Source: Longimicrobiales bacterium
GTDB taxonomy: Bacteria > Gemmatimonadota > Gemmatimonadetes > Longimicrobiales > Gaopeijiaceae
DNA: 64,000 nt
Assembly: GCA_029245345.1 (NCBI GenBank)
Contig: JAQWPM010000021.1
Coordinates: 558,001 to 622,000 of the forward strand
Direction: 5' to 3'
Each line of letters starts with the position of its first letter. Within the stretch, counting starts at the first letter, position 1. This document shows positions 7,782 through 19,867 of the stretch, one piece after another. Both the position numbers and the translations under genes were made by a program. Below the pieces are notes generated by a model. The model worked only from the letters and a program-made list of their open reading frames with translations, was not told where the DNA came from and made no database searches.

Positions 7782-10700
7782 GGCCTTCCCCCAATCCGTC
7801 TTCCGGGCGTCCACGGGGCACCCGCGGCCGCGAGCGCCTCTTCCAGCTGCATCAACCGCCCACCGATCAATCCAGCCAGATCAGCCTCCACAGCACCCAG
7901 ACCCTGCTGCGCGATCTCGATGTTACGCCTCTGCGTCCCCGTCGGATTCTGACGCGTGGACCAGTGTCCGCCCACCACGTTGCCAACCCGGCTCGAAATA
8001 GCCGGTGACGTCGACTCGTTTAGCGAGCCACGCACGCGGTCTCCCTGAAGCCGGACCGAGATCTCGTTGAAGGCCCGCTCAACCGCGTCCATCTCGTTGA
8101 AGAGCGCTGGATCCGCCCGTGGGGTCCGTAGAAGCGCGGCACGCATGAAGGGGAGCCGGTCGCGCTGCCTGCCCATCTCGGCCCCGGCGACGCCAACGCG
8201 CCGCTGGAGTTCACTCACGTCGTACTGAAACTCGGCGACCGCGATGAAATCGACGCCCGGTGCACTCGCGACCGGCTTCACCTCGAAGCTCTGCGCCTGT
8301 CCAATCTCCTCGGCGCCGGCCGAGCTCACGACCACCAACTGAGCCGAATACTCTCCTGGAGGTGCGAGCGGACCCTGTGGGTCACTCACCCACGGCGGCC
8401 GGAACCCCGGGGTGGAGAGATTCATGGGGTTCGGTGCCGCACGACGCAGATCCCACGCCACACGGTGAAGACCAGCCCGGGGGGATCCTTCAATCCAGCG
8501 GATCGGGGTCCCTGACACGTCGTCGATCCGGATGAGCGCCTGAGGGCCGCTCTCGGTCAACTCATCGAAGAGAGCTTCGTACCCGGGGAACTGCGCGTCT
8601 CCACCCTGCTCTCTGACCTCGGCCTCGCGGCCTTCTCGCGCGTCCTGGGCGGTCTCCGGCATCTCCGGAACCAGGTACGTGAGCAACGCCCCGAAGTCCG
8701 GGTTCGGCGCGGCGTAAGCACTGCTGCCCAACGTCGGCCGGCCGACGGCCTGGTTCGTCGGATGCGGCACATACCACCATGCGTCACGCACCGGAGCTAC
8801 TCCACCCAGGCCATCGAGTGCGCCCGAAGCGATCTCACGGAGCGGCGAGTAGTCGTCTAGGATGTAGAAGCCACGCCCGAACGTCGCACCAATGATGTCG
8901 TTGTCGCGGCGGTGCAGTTTCACGTCGCGGAACGCGATCGTCGGGGAGCCAGCCAGCTTGTGCCAGTTGGTCCCACCGTTCGGGCTGAAGTAGATGCCCC
9001 ACTCCGCTGCGATCACGAGCAGATTCGGATCTACGTGATCCTGCTGCACGGCCCACACGATCGTCTCATCCGGCAGGTCGCCCGTGATGTTCGTCCAGTT
9101 CTGCCCGTTGTCGTCCGAGCGAAAGAGGTACGGCGTGTAGTTGCCGATCTTATGCGCGTCGGCCGCAGCGAAGACGGTGTTCGCGTCGTGCTGGCTCGCC
9201 TCGACGTCGTTGATAAACGCCCGCTCGGGCACACCTGGGAACACCCCGGCGCGCGTCCATGTTTGTCCCGCATCGGAGGTGAAATGGATGAGGCCATCAT
9301 CCGACCCTGTGTAGAGCAGGTCTTCCTGGACCGAGCTCTCGGTGATCGATGTCACCGTCGAATACTTGGACATGGCTCCGTTGTCGTGCAGCGCATCGAG
9401 CTCCCACACGCGGCCCATATAGGGAAGTTCGTATCGATTGGTGTTGGTGGTCAGATCCTCACTGATGGCGTTCCAGTTGTCGCCACGATCTTCACTGCGC
9501 CACAAGCGCTGCGATGCGAAGTAGAGGCGATCCGAGTCGTGCGGGCTGATCAGAATCGGCGAGTCCCAGTTCCATCGTTCAGGCGCATCGCCTGGCGCCG
9601 GCTGCGGCTGGATCTGCAGCGACTCCCATGACTTGGCATCGGTCCGGAACAGATTCCCCTGCTGCGTCATGAGGTACATGATGTCCGGATCGCTCGGATC
9701 GATCTGAACGCCGTATCCGTCTGCGCCCATGGGGATGAGCCAATCGGAGTTCCGGACGCCTTCCGTGTTCAGGGTACGGGCCGGGCCCCACAACGTACCG
9801 AGGTCCTGCGCCCCTCCCAGGATGTCGTAGAAGGGCTCTCGGTTCGACACGGCGACCTTATAAAACTGCGAAATGGGCATGTTCGGGAAATGCCGCCACG
9901 TCGTGCCGCGATCGAACGTTTCGTACAGCCCCGCGTCCGTGCCCGAGAGCATGTGGAGCGTGTTGTCTGGATCGATCCACAATGCATGGTTGTCCGAGTG
10001 CTTCTCACGACCCGTGCCCAGGTTGTCAAACGACGCACCGCCGTCCGTCGTGATCTGATAGAAGACGTCCATCTGGATCACGATGTCTTCTTCGGTCGGT
10101 GACGCTTCGATCTCCTGGTAGTAGTGCGGGCCGGTTCCGCCGGAGATGTATCCGTTGCGGCGCTCCCAGCTCTCACCTTTGTCGGTCGATCGATAGAAGC
10201 CCTGCTGACCATCCGCGGCTTCGATCGTCGCATAGACGAGCTCAGCGTTCGCAGGGGTTACGGCAATACCGATCTTGCCGATGTCACCCGACGGCAGGCC
10301 GGTCGTGATTTCACGCCAAGAATCGCCACCATCCGTAGACTTGTAGATGCCGGAGCCTGAGCCGCCGCCCATGTAGCCCCACACGTGCCGGCGACGCTGG
10401 AAGGCCGCGGCGTAAAGCGTCTTCGGATCGCTTGGATCGATTTCGACGTCGGTCACACCCGTGTGTTCATCGATCTCGAGGATCTGCTCCCAGGTGTCGC
10501 CGCCGTCGCTCGTGCGGAAGAGGCCGCGCTGCCCACCCGCGGACCAAAGCGGCCCTTCGGCTGCCACGATCAGAGAGCCCGGGTAGTCCCTGTGCATGAG
10601 GATCTTCCCGATGTGCTCGGAGCGCTCGAGTCCTTTGTGTTCCCACGTCTTCCCGGCGTCGCGGCTCACATAGATGCCTGAGCCCCAGCCAACGTGCCTG

Positions 10701-11047
10701 CCGCTGACGTTTTCACCCGTGCCGACCCAGACCACGTCCGGGTTGCTTGGGTCGAGAGCCACGGTCCCAATGGAGAACGACTTCTGCTCGTCGAAAACCG
10801 GTGCCCACGTGGTACCGGCGTTCGTCGTCTTCCACAGCCCACCAGAACCGACCGCGACGTACCAGGTCGACTTGTCGAGCGGGTTGACCGCGATGTCCGC
10901 GATACGGCCGCCGACCGCGGCTGGGCCGACTTCACGGAGCGGAATGGCCGAAAGGGCTTGAGAGACGGACTGAGCAGCCGCCGGGGCTGACGCGGAGAAC
11001 GAGACAAGCGCGACGAGCGCCAGAAGACCTCTCGAGACGAAACGCAT
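7778..11047 (-). CDS. Exported VPS10/sortilin-type beta-propeller protein
   Basis: This 1089-residue protein starts at ATG 11047 (AGGTG upstream; signal peptide MRFVSRGLLALVAL to APAAAQ). The much longer upstream frame is Arg-rich and unlikely to be coding. The first 800 or so residues are repeated propeller blades carrying Asp-box-like motifs (S.DGG..W, S.DAGKTWE, STDKGESWE, TSDAGQTWT), as in BNR and VPS10/sortilin propellers. The C-terminal 250 residues look like an Ig-like domain plus a helical region. Such proteins are often annotated as glycosyl hydrolase, but no catalytic site is evident. Ligand binding on the cell surface is an alternative. The stop overlaps the DUF885 gene start, so the two form an operon. 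A paralogue of nearly equal size lies at 56000-59218. Confidence 0.85.
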   Translation of the reverse strand: MRFVSRGLLALVALVSFSASAPAAAQSVSQALSAIPLREVGPAAVGGRIADIAVNPLDKSTWYVAVGSGGLWKTTNAGTTWAPVFDEQKSFSIGTVALDPSNPDVVWVGTGENVSGRHVGWGSGIYVSRDAGKTWEHKGLERSEHIGKILMHRDYPGSLIVAAEGPLWSAGGQRGLFRTSDGGDTWEQILEIDEHTGVTDVEIDPSDPKTLYAAAFQRRRHVWGYMGGGSGSGIYKSTDGGDSWREITTGLPSGDIGKIGIAVTPANAELVYATIEAADGQQGFYRSTDKGESWERRNGYISGGTGPHYYQEIEASPTEEDIVIQMDVFYQITTDGGASFDNLGTGREKHSDNHALWIDPDNTLHMLSGTDAGLYETFDRGTTWRHFPNMPISQFYKVAVSNREPFYDILGGAQDLGTLWGPARTLNTEGVRNSDWLIPMGADGYGVQIDPSDPDIMYLMTQQGNLFRTDAKSWESLQIQPQPAPGDAPERWNWDSPILISPHDSDRLYFASQRLWRSEDRGDNWNAISEDLTTNTNRYELPYMGRVWELDALHDNGAMSKYSTVTSITESSVQEDLLYTGSDDGLIHFTSDAGQTWTRAGVFPGVPERAFINDVEASQHDANTVFAAADAHKIGNYTPYLFRSDDNGQNWTNITGDLPDETIVWAVQQDHVDPNLLVIAAEWGIYFSPNGGTNWHKLAGSPTIAFRDVKLHRRDNDIIGATFGRGFYILDDYSPLREIASGALDGLGGVAPVRDAWWYVPHPTNQAVGRPTLGSSAYAAPNPDFGALLTYLVPEMPETAQDAREGREAEVREQGGDAQFPGYEALFDELTESGPQALIRIDDVSGTPIRWIEGSPRAGLHRVAWDLRRAAPNPMNLSTPGFRPPWVSDPQGPLAPPGEYSAQLVVVSSAGAEEIGQAQSFEVKPVASAPGVDFIAVAEFQYDVSELQRRVGVAGAEMGRQRDRLPFMRAALLRTPRADPALFNEMDAVERAFNEISVRLQGDRVRGSLNESTSPAISSRVGNVVGGHWSTRQNPTGTQRRNIEIAQQGLGAVEADLAGLIGGRLMQLEEALAAAGAPWTPGRRIGGRP

Positions 11048-11333
11048 GGGACACCTGTGGCATGAGCGATGAAAAGCTCGCTCAGGATGCCGCCCAGGCT
11101 TCGCGGCTGCAAGGGAAGTCCGCAGCCAGAATAGGGACCGGGAGCTGCTTCTCTCGATCCAAGAGATCGCGTAGGGACTCCCCCTCCACACATGGTTGTG
11201 CTCTTCCACCGCGTCGCCACCCGGCCCGACACCACGCCAACACACAGAGGCGTCCGGTTGTCGATATCTTGTTGGATCTCGGCCTCGGCCTTCCCCGAGG
11301 CGCCCATTGGACTCGTTACCTATCCCGAGGCTC

Positions 11334-13598
11334 ATGCGCCCTCGTTCGACGTTTCTTACAGCATTCGCGTTCGCCCTGCCTGTCGCCATCGCGGCACAGC
11401 AGGTTCCCACCACCACCGCCGCTCAGATCTCGTCAGCTCCCGTCATCGACGGTCGCCTCGACGACGCAACATGGCGTGGCCTTATCGCGCTCACAGGGTT
11501 CGTGCAGAGCGAGCCGAGTGAAGGGCAGCCCGTCTCCCAGCGCACCGAAGTCCGCATGGCCCAAGACGGCGAAGCCATCTACATCGCCGCGTGGCTCTAT
11601 GACACGGAGGCTTCGGGCATCGTATTTGGGCAGACTCTACGCGATGCATCGCTGAACGAGTCGGACGCCTTCGTGGTGGTATTCGACACATACCTGGATC
11701 GGCAGAATGGCTTCGTGTTCGGTACGAGCCCCGCGGGCATCGAGTACGACGGTCAGGTCGCGGGTGAAGGTCAGGCAGGTGGCCCCGGCGGCGGCCGCCA
11801 GCAGCGCGGATCGACCGGTGGCTTCAATCTGAATTGGGACGGAAGCTGGGAAGTCGCGACGTCCACCGACGGCGAGGGATGGTATGCCGAGATGCGCATC
11901 CCCTTCTCCACCCTCCGGTACGGATCGAACGGGACGCAGGACTGGGGTGTGAACTTCGAACGGAAGATCCGCCGGAACAGTGAGGAGGCCATGTGGGCCC
12001 CCATCCCGCGGCAATACGATCTCTACCGGATTTCGATGGCGGGCACGGTCTCCGTCGATGCACCCGCGCGCCGCACGTTCACGGTCAGCCCGTATGTTCT
12101 AGCTGACGGATTCAAGGACTACCAGGTCGGCAGTCCCCAGGTCGACTACGGTCGGCAGGTCGGCGGTGACGCCAAGATCGGGCTGAACCAGAGCATGACC
12201 CTAGACCTCACGGTCAACACGGACTTCGCTCAGGTCGAAGTCGATGACCAGCAGGTGAATCTGACACGTTTCAGCCTGTTCTTCCCGGAGAAGCGTGCCT
12301 TCTTCCTAGAGAACGCCGGCACTTTTGCGGTCGGGACCAGCCAGAATGCTGAACTGTTCTTCAGTCGACGCATCGGGCTCTCCGGCGGACAGGAGGTACC
12401 GATCCAGGCCGGTGCCCGTCTTTCCGGAAAGGTCGGCGATTTCCAAATCGGGCTGCTCAACATCCAGACGGGTGACGTCTTCGAAGTAGACGAAGACACA
12501 GGGCTCGAGGAACAATTGGCGCCGTCGAACAACTTCGGCGTGGTGCGGGCCTACAAAGAGATGGGCAACCGCACACAGCTCGGGGCCATCCTGGTGTCGA
12601 GGCTCAACACCAGCGATACCGACGACTACAACATGACTTATGGCGTCGATGGCCGACTCGGCATTGGCGAGGCACTCACCCTGGATGGCTGGGCCGGGCT
12701 CACGACCACCCCGCTGGAGGCTGGCGAGGCCGATACGCGCGCCGGCTTCAACAACGGCGAATATGGCTTCGAGGGTACCGGGACGTACATCACCCGCGAC
12801 TGGCAGATCACGACGGGTTACCGCCAGATCGGCGAGGACTTCAACCCTGAGGTCGGGTTCGTGAACCGGCGCGGGTATCGGCAAGTGACCGCTCGCGTCA
12901 TGCGTCACATCCGTACCGAAGGCACACCTTGGTTCCGCGAGTTCAGGCCGCACATCTCGTACAACCAATTCTTCACGCTGGGCGGGTTCAGCGAGAACTA
13001 CCTCGTTCACTTCGACTCGCACTTCGCGTTCGAGAACGGGGCGTTCTTCCAGTTTCCAGGATTCAATCTCACGGGTGAAGGTCTCGAAGAGCCCTTTGAG
13101 ATCCGAGACGGAATCGTCATCCCCGCCGGGTCGTACAACAACGCCGAGTGGTCCTTCCGCTACAACACGAACCGCGGAGCACCGTTGTCGATCTCCGGTG
13201 GTTGGACCGTGGGTAGTTTCTACACCGGGACTCGGTTCACACCAAACGCGAACATCGCGTACCGATACGGGGACAAGATCGCCGCCACGCTGCGGCTCAA
13301 CTACTTCGACGTGCGTCTGGATGAAGGCAGCTTCAAGACCGCCGTCGTGGGCATGAACGCTTCCTACTCGTTTACTCCGCGCATCTACCTGCAGGCCAAC
13401 GTCCAGTACAACGACGACACGGAAGACGTGGGTACAAACATCCGCTTGGGTTGGCTGGATACAGCGGGCACCGGGCTCTTCATCGTGTGGAACGACACGA
13501 ACCACCACGGAATGTTCGAGCGTACCGGGATTCTGGCGGGACCCAAGCAGCGGCAGCTCGTGATCAAGTACAGCCGACTGTTCAACATGGGGCGGTAG
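11334..13598 (+). CDS. DUF5916 outer-membrane-type protein with CBM9-like N-domain
   Basis: ATG 11334 begins a 754-residue protein with signal peptide MRPRSTFLTAFAFALPVAIAAQ. Residues about 35-220 resemble a family 9 carbohydrate-binding-like domain (PVIDGRLDDATWRG and MRIPFSTLRY are typical). The remainder fits the DUF5916 region, with NTDFAQVEVDDQQVNLTRF and FFPEKRAFFLEN followed by many alternating amphipathic strands that suggest an outer-membrane beta-barrel. The function of the family is unknown; roles in glycan or organic-polymer binding or export are guesses. It is divergent from the propeller gene across about 285 bp that probably hold both promoters. Two paralogues lie at 14033-16408 and 48723-50972. 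Confidence 0.88.
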   Translation: MRPRSTFLTAFAFALPVAIAAQQVPTTTAAQISSAPVIDGRLDDATWRGLIALTGFVQSEPSEGQPVSQRTEVRMAQDGEAIYIAAWLYDTEASGIVFGQTLRDASLNESDAFVVVFDTYLDRQNGFVFGTSPAGIEYDGQVAGEGQAGGPGGGRQQRGSTGGFNLNWDGSWEVATSTDGEGWYAEMRIPFSTLRYGSNGTQDWGVNFERKIRRNSEEAMWAPIPRQYDLYRISMAGTVSVDAPARRTFTVSPYVLADGFKDYQVGSPQVDYGRQVGGDAKIGLNQSMTLDLTVNTDFAQVEVDDQQVNLTRFSLFFPEKRAFFLENAGTFAVGTSQNAELFFSRRIGLSGGQEVPIQAGARLSGKVGDFQIGLLNIQTGDVFEVDEDTGLEEQLAPSNNFGVVRAYKEMGNRTQLGAILVSRLNTSDTDDYNMTYGVDGRLGIGEALTLDGWAGLTTTPLEAGEADTRAGFNNGEYGFEGTGTYITRDWQITTGYRQIGEDFNPEVGFVNRRGYRQVTARVMRHIRTEGTPWFREFRPHISYNQFFTLGGFSENYLVHFDSHFAFENGAFFQFPGFNLTGEGLEEPFEIRDGIVIPAGSYNNAEWSFRYNTNRGAPLSISGGWTVGSFYTGTRFTPNANIAYRYGDKIAATLRLNYFDVRLDEGSFKTAVVGMNASYSFTPRIYLQANVQYNDDTEDVGTNIRLGWLDTAGTGLFIVWNDTNHHGMFERTGILAGPKQRQLVIKYSRLFNMGR

Positions 13599-13616
13599 GC
13601 GCGCACAGCCGACCGA

Positions 13617-13826
13617 TCAGGCGACTCGCGTCTCCGCGTCCGCTAGCGCGACGTACGCGGCATCGTAGGGCGAGACATTGTGGCGCAACTCGAAGATGCG
13701 GCCCAGCAGCGGAAGGAAGAGGAGGCGATTCCTGTCGTCGAAGATCGAGTCCAGCCCGGTCCGCGCCTGGGCAGACTGCAGGTACCCTACGACCGCCGAC
13801 GCATCCACGACTACGGCGCTACTCAT
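13617..13826 (-). pseudogene. VapC-like PIN toxin, internally deleted
   Basis: The ATG at 13826 overlaps the antitoxin end (GATGAGTAG). The 69-residue reading frame begins with VVVDASAVVGYL, the first PIN-domain aspartate strand. It then jumps to FELRHNVSPYDAAYVALADAE, which in intact VapC lies near the C-terminus. About 50 residues that should carry the central acidic residue are missing, and the protein stops early at ETRVA. It cannot form a normal PIN active site, so it is called a dead toxin. Confidence 0.8.
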
Positions 13827-14028
13827 CTCCTGGCAGCGGCCCTCTGTCCATCCGGAGCAACTCGGCACCGACACGCCGCAACACCTCCTCTCGGGACGTT
13901 CGGGCCACGTTACGTTCGAGTACAGACTGGATGTAGGCGGTCAGCGTCAAGCCGCGCGCCTCAGCACGGCGGACCAACTCCCGATGGAGCGCCTCGGGGA
14001 CATTTCGGATTTAAACCATGACTGACAT
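13819..14028 (-). pseudogene. FitA/VapB-like antitoxin with in-frame stop
   Basis: Read on the minus strand from ATG 14028, the frame gives MSVMV, then TAA at 14013-14011, then continues open as IRNVPEALHRELVRRAEARG and onward to DRGPLPGDE (stop at 13819). IRNVPE.LHR is the N-terminal DNA-binding strand of FitA-type ribbon-helix-helix antitoxins, where the residue before IRNVP is normally Gln. A CAA or CAG to TAA change explains the stop. No alternative ATG, GTG or TTG lies at the right place. The remnant overlaps the toxin remnant as in live operons. Confidence 0.8.
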
Positions 14029-14032
14029 GTGC

Positions 14033-16408
14033 CTACATCCGGAAGCGGTAACTCAGCTTCACGAAGACCCCATCGGCCTCCGTGCGCGCGTCCTCGAAGC
14101 GGAAGCCCGACGTGTCTGCCCACTGCCGCGTGTATCCCAGGAAGAACACCGTCCCGGGAGACGGCTCGTAGGCCAGCAGCGTCTCCACGCGGAAATCGTG
14201 CGAGTCCGAACCCTGCCGGAGCGAACACGAATCCGCGGAGGAACATCGGTACACCGGAGCGCCTGTCACTGGGTCGAGCACGTCGCCGCGCTCCTGGCTC
14301 GAGTACTCACCAATGCCGCGAATGAACATCGATCGCGTCATCTGATACCTAAGCTGGAGCCGCGGGATGGTCGCCGAGGAGTACTCGGAGCCGTCACGCT
14401 GACGGAAGATCTTCACATGTCGCATGCCGAGCACGGCCTGCATGGAGCCGTTCGGAGCGAGTGTCAGCGACGCGTCACCACTCCAACTCGTACCGAGGCC
14501 CACCGGGACCCCGCTCGAGAAGATCGGTGTCTCCCCCCACGAACCGCCGAAGGAGGGACGCACCCGCTCCCACGTGCTGACCCAGGAGCGCACGCTGAAG
14601 GACTGAAGGCCCGAGTAACGCGACTGGTCTGAGGAGACCGGTACGAGGGCTGACTCGGAAGGGCCGCTGAAGAATCCATCGTAGTACGACGGCGCGAAGT
14701 CGAAGTTGGTGCGCCGATAATTCAGGAAGCCACCGATGTTACCGCGGAGCGACCCACTCAAGGTGGCCGTCATCTGATTCTCTTGAGTGGCACGACCCGC
14801 CCAGAAGTCCTCACGGTCCCAGTAGCCCTGTAATTCCACCGAGGAGCTCAGGCTCTCGACGAACGCGCCGCGCTTACCACGATACGTGTATCCCGTGCGC
14901 GCCTGGAGCTGCGTGATGCCTGTGCGGCGAATGAACCCACTGCCGGCTCGGAAGTCTTTGTCGACATCCTCGAACGATGCGCTCATGGAGACTTTGCGAC
15001 TCGCACGGCTCACACTCGCGGTGACCATCGAGCCCCAATCTGTAGCGGCCCCACTCGCTCCGTCCGCGCTACCCGCAGCCAGAAGATTGACCGTGTAGCG
15101 GCCACCGAGGACGAGCCGTGCATCCGCTCCGAACACGCGGTTGAAGTCGATGCCCCTCTCGGTCCGGTCCGTATAGACCGCGCCGATGGTCGAGCTCTGT
15201 CCCATGTCCCGTTTGACCCGCAGCAGGTTCACCATGGGGTTCGACGTCCCGGCGTTCACCTCATCGACTGCGCCGAGGTAGGCCACGTTGAACGCCCCGA
15301 CCTTGCCCGAGACTTTCACTGCGCCCACTGGATTTACAATCGAACGCGTGTAGACCAACTGCTTCGGCATCGAGAAGATATCCGCACCTTCCAGAAAGAA
15401 GGGGCGCTGCTCTCGCAGGAAGAGCGCGAAGCGCTCATTCACCACGATCTGCCCTGCATCCGCTTCGATCTGACTGAAGTCGGGATTGATCGTGCCATCC
15501 AGTGTCAGGTTCGACGTAAGCCCATAGGCGAGGTTCAGCCCGAACTCGCTGTTGGAGGAGCCACGTTGGAACTGACCGAGGTTGGTGTCGAAGCGGCCCG
15601 AGCTCGAACCGACCATCGTCGGGTTGATCTCCAAGAACATCCCTGGGTCGATGCCTTCGAGCGCGAGAATCGACCCCGACTGGGCGAGCCCGTTGGCCTG
15701 GTTGCCGGTTATCGGCGCCCACGACTGCTCGTACCCTGTACGGCGAATGGCACGCTGCACTTGGAGCCCCCAGTCCTGCACCTCGGACTCGGGGAAGCGC
15801 ATCGACTTGAAGGGGACTCGGATCTCCGCGGAGTAGCCGTTGTCGTCCATCTGGCCCGCGGACTCCCACAGGAAGTCGGGGCTCCAGTCGATGGGTCCCC
15901 CGCGGCCACCGCGACCCTCGATCCAGAGTCCGTCAGCCTGAACACCGTAGGGATTCACCATGAACACATAGGCGCGACGGTCGTCGTTGAATGTGTCCAG
16001 GATGAAACGCACGTAGTCGTCCGAGCGGCCGTAGTCGTCGCGCGCGGTCAGCGTGGCGCGAACGCCGCCCTCGGAGTCATCCGCTCGAACCGAGAAGTAG
16101 ACAGCGTCCTTTGAGACGATCACGCGAACCACCGTGTTCTCGGAAGCCGGGGCACCCTCGATCGGGTCGAACTGCGTGAAACCGGTAAGCACTGCGGCCT
16201 CCGCCCAAGCCAAGTCATCCAGCCGGCCATCGATTTGGATGTCAGGATCCATCACGCGCGGCGCGGGGATGTCTAACTGGCTCGCTGAGCCGTCGAAGGT
16301 AGCGGCCACTACGGGCGTCGACGCGGATGCCCCAGCTACCGACGGCGAACTGTCCGGGGCCGCCTGCAACTGGACAGCTATAGCGAGAATGAGCGCAGAC
16401 TTGATCAT
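14033..16408 (-). CDS. DUF5916 outer-membrane-type protein
   Basis: This 791-residue protein begins MIKSALILAIAVQLQAAP, a short signal peptide. Residues about 50-250 form the CBM9-like domain (IQIDGRLDDLAWAEA, RVPFKSMRFP). The DUF5916 region follows (NPDFSQIEADAGQIVVNERF, LREQRPFFLEGADIF) with a long strand-rich C-terminal part ending YRFRM, whose penultimate aromatic pattern is typical of outer-membrane barrels. It is homologous to 11334-13598 and 48723-50972 but clearly diverged from both. Its start lies in an AT-rich divergent region opposite the beta-galactosidase gene. Five bases after its stop lies the dead antitoxin, so the toxin-antitoxin remnant sits between two DUF5916 3' ends. Confidence 0.87.
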   Translation of the reverse strand: MIKSALILAIAVQLQAAPDSSPSVAGASASTPVVAATFDGSASQLDIPAPRVMDPDIQIDGRLDDLAWAEAAVLTGFTQFDPIEGAPASENTVVRVIVSKDAVYFSVRADDSEGGVRATLTARDDYGRSDDYVRFILDTFNDDRRAYVFMVNPYGVQADGLWIEGRGGRGGPIDWSPDFLWESAGQMDDNGYSAEIRVPFKSMRFPESEVQDWGLQVQRAIRRTGYEQSWAPITGNQANGLAQSGSILALEGIDPGMFLEINPTMVGSSSGRFDTNLGQFQRGSSNSEFGLNLAYGLTSNLTLDGTINPDFSQIEADAGQIVVNERFALFLREQRPFFLEGADIFSMPKQLVYTRSIVNPVGAVKVSGKVGAFNVAYLGAVDEVNAGTSNPMVNLLRVKRDMGQSSTIGAVYTDRTERGIDFNRVFGADARLVLGGRYTVNLLAAGSADGASGAATDWGSMVTASVSRASRKVSMSASFEDVDKDFRAGSGFIRRTGITQLQARTGYTYRGKRGAFVESLSSSVELQGYWDREDFWAGRATQENQMTATLSGSLRGNIGGFLNYRRTNFDFAPSYYDGFFSGPSESALVPVSSDQSRYSGLQSFSVRSWVSTWERVRPSFGGSWGETPIFSSGVPVGLGTSWSGDASLTLAPNGSMQAVLGMRHVKIFRQRDGSEYSSATIPRLQLRYQMTRSMFIRGIGEYSSQERGDVLDPVTGAPVYRCSSADSCSLRQGSDSHDFRVETLLAYEPSPGTVFFLGYTRQWADTSGFRFEDARTEADGVFVKLSYRFRM

Positions 16409-19838
<3,430 letters not shown>

Positions 19839-19867
19839 CCCCATCTAGCACACTCGGTGCCCACGCA

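Noticed and set aside
7778-11416. Longer N-terminus for the propeller protein, upstream of 11047
   Set aside because: The added 123 residues are Arg-rich with no signal peptide. A proper signal peptide and ribosome site occur at 11047.
12306-13508. 400-codon frame antisense to the first DUF5916 gene
   Set aside because: It is a composition shadow of the real gene, with no start signal or recognisable domain.
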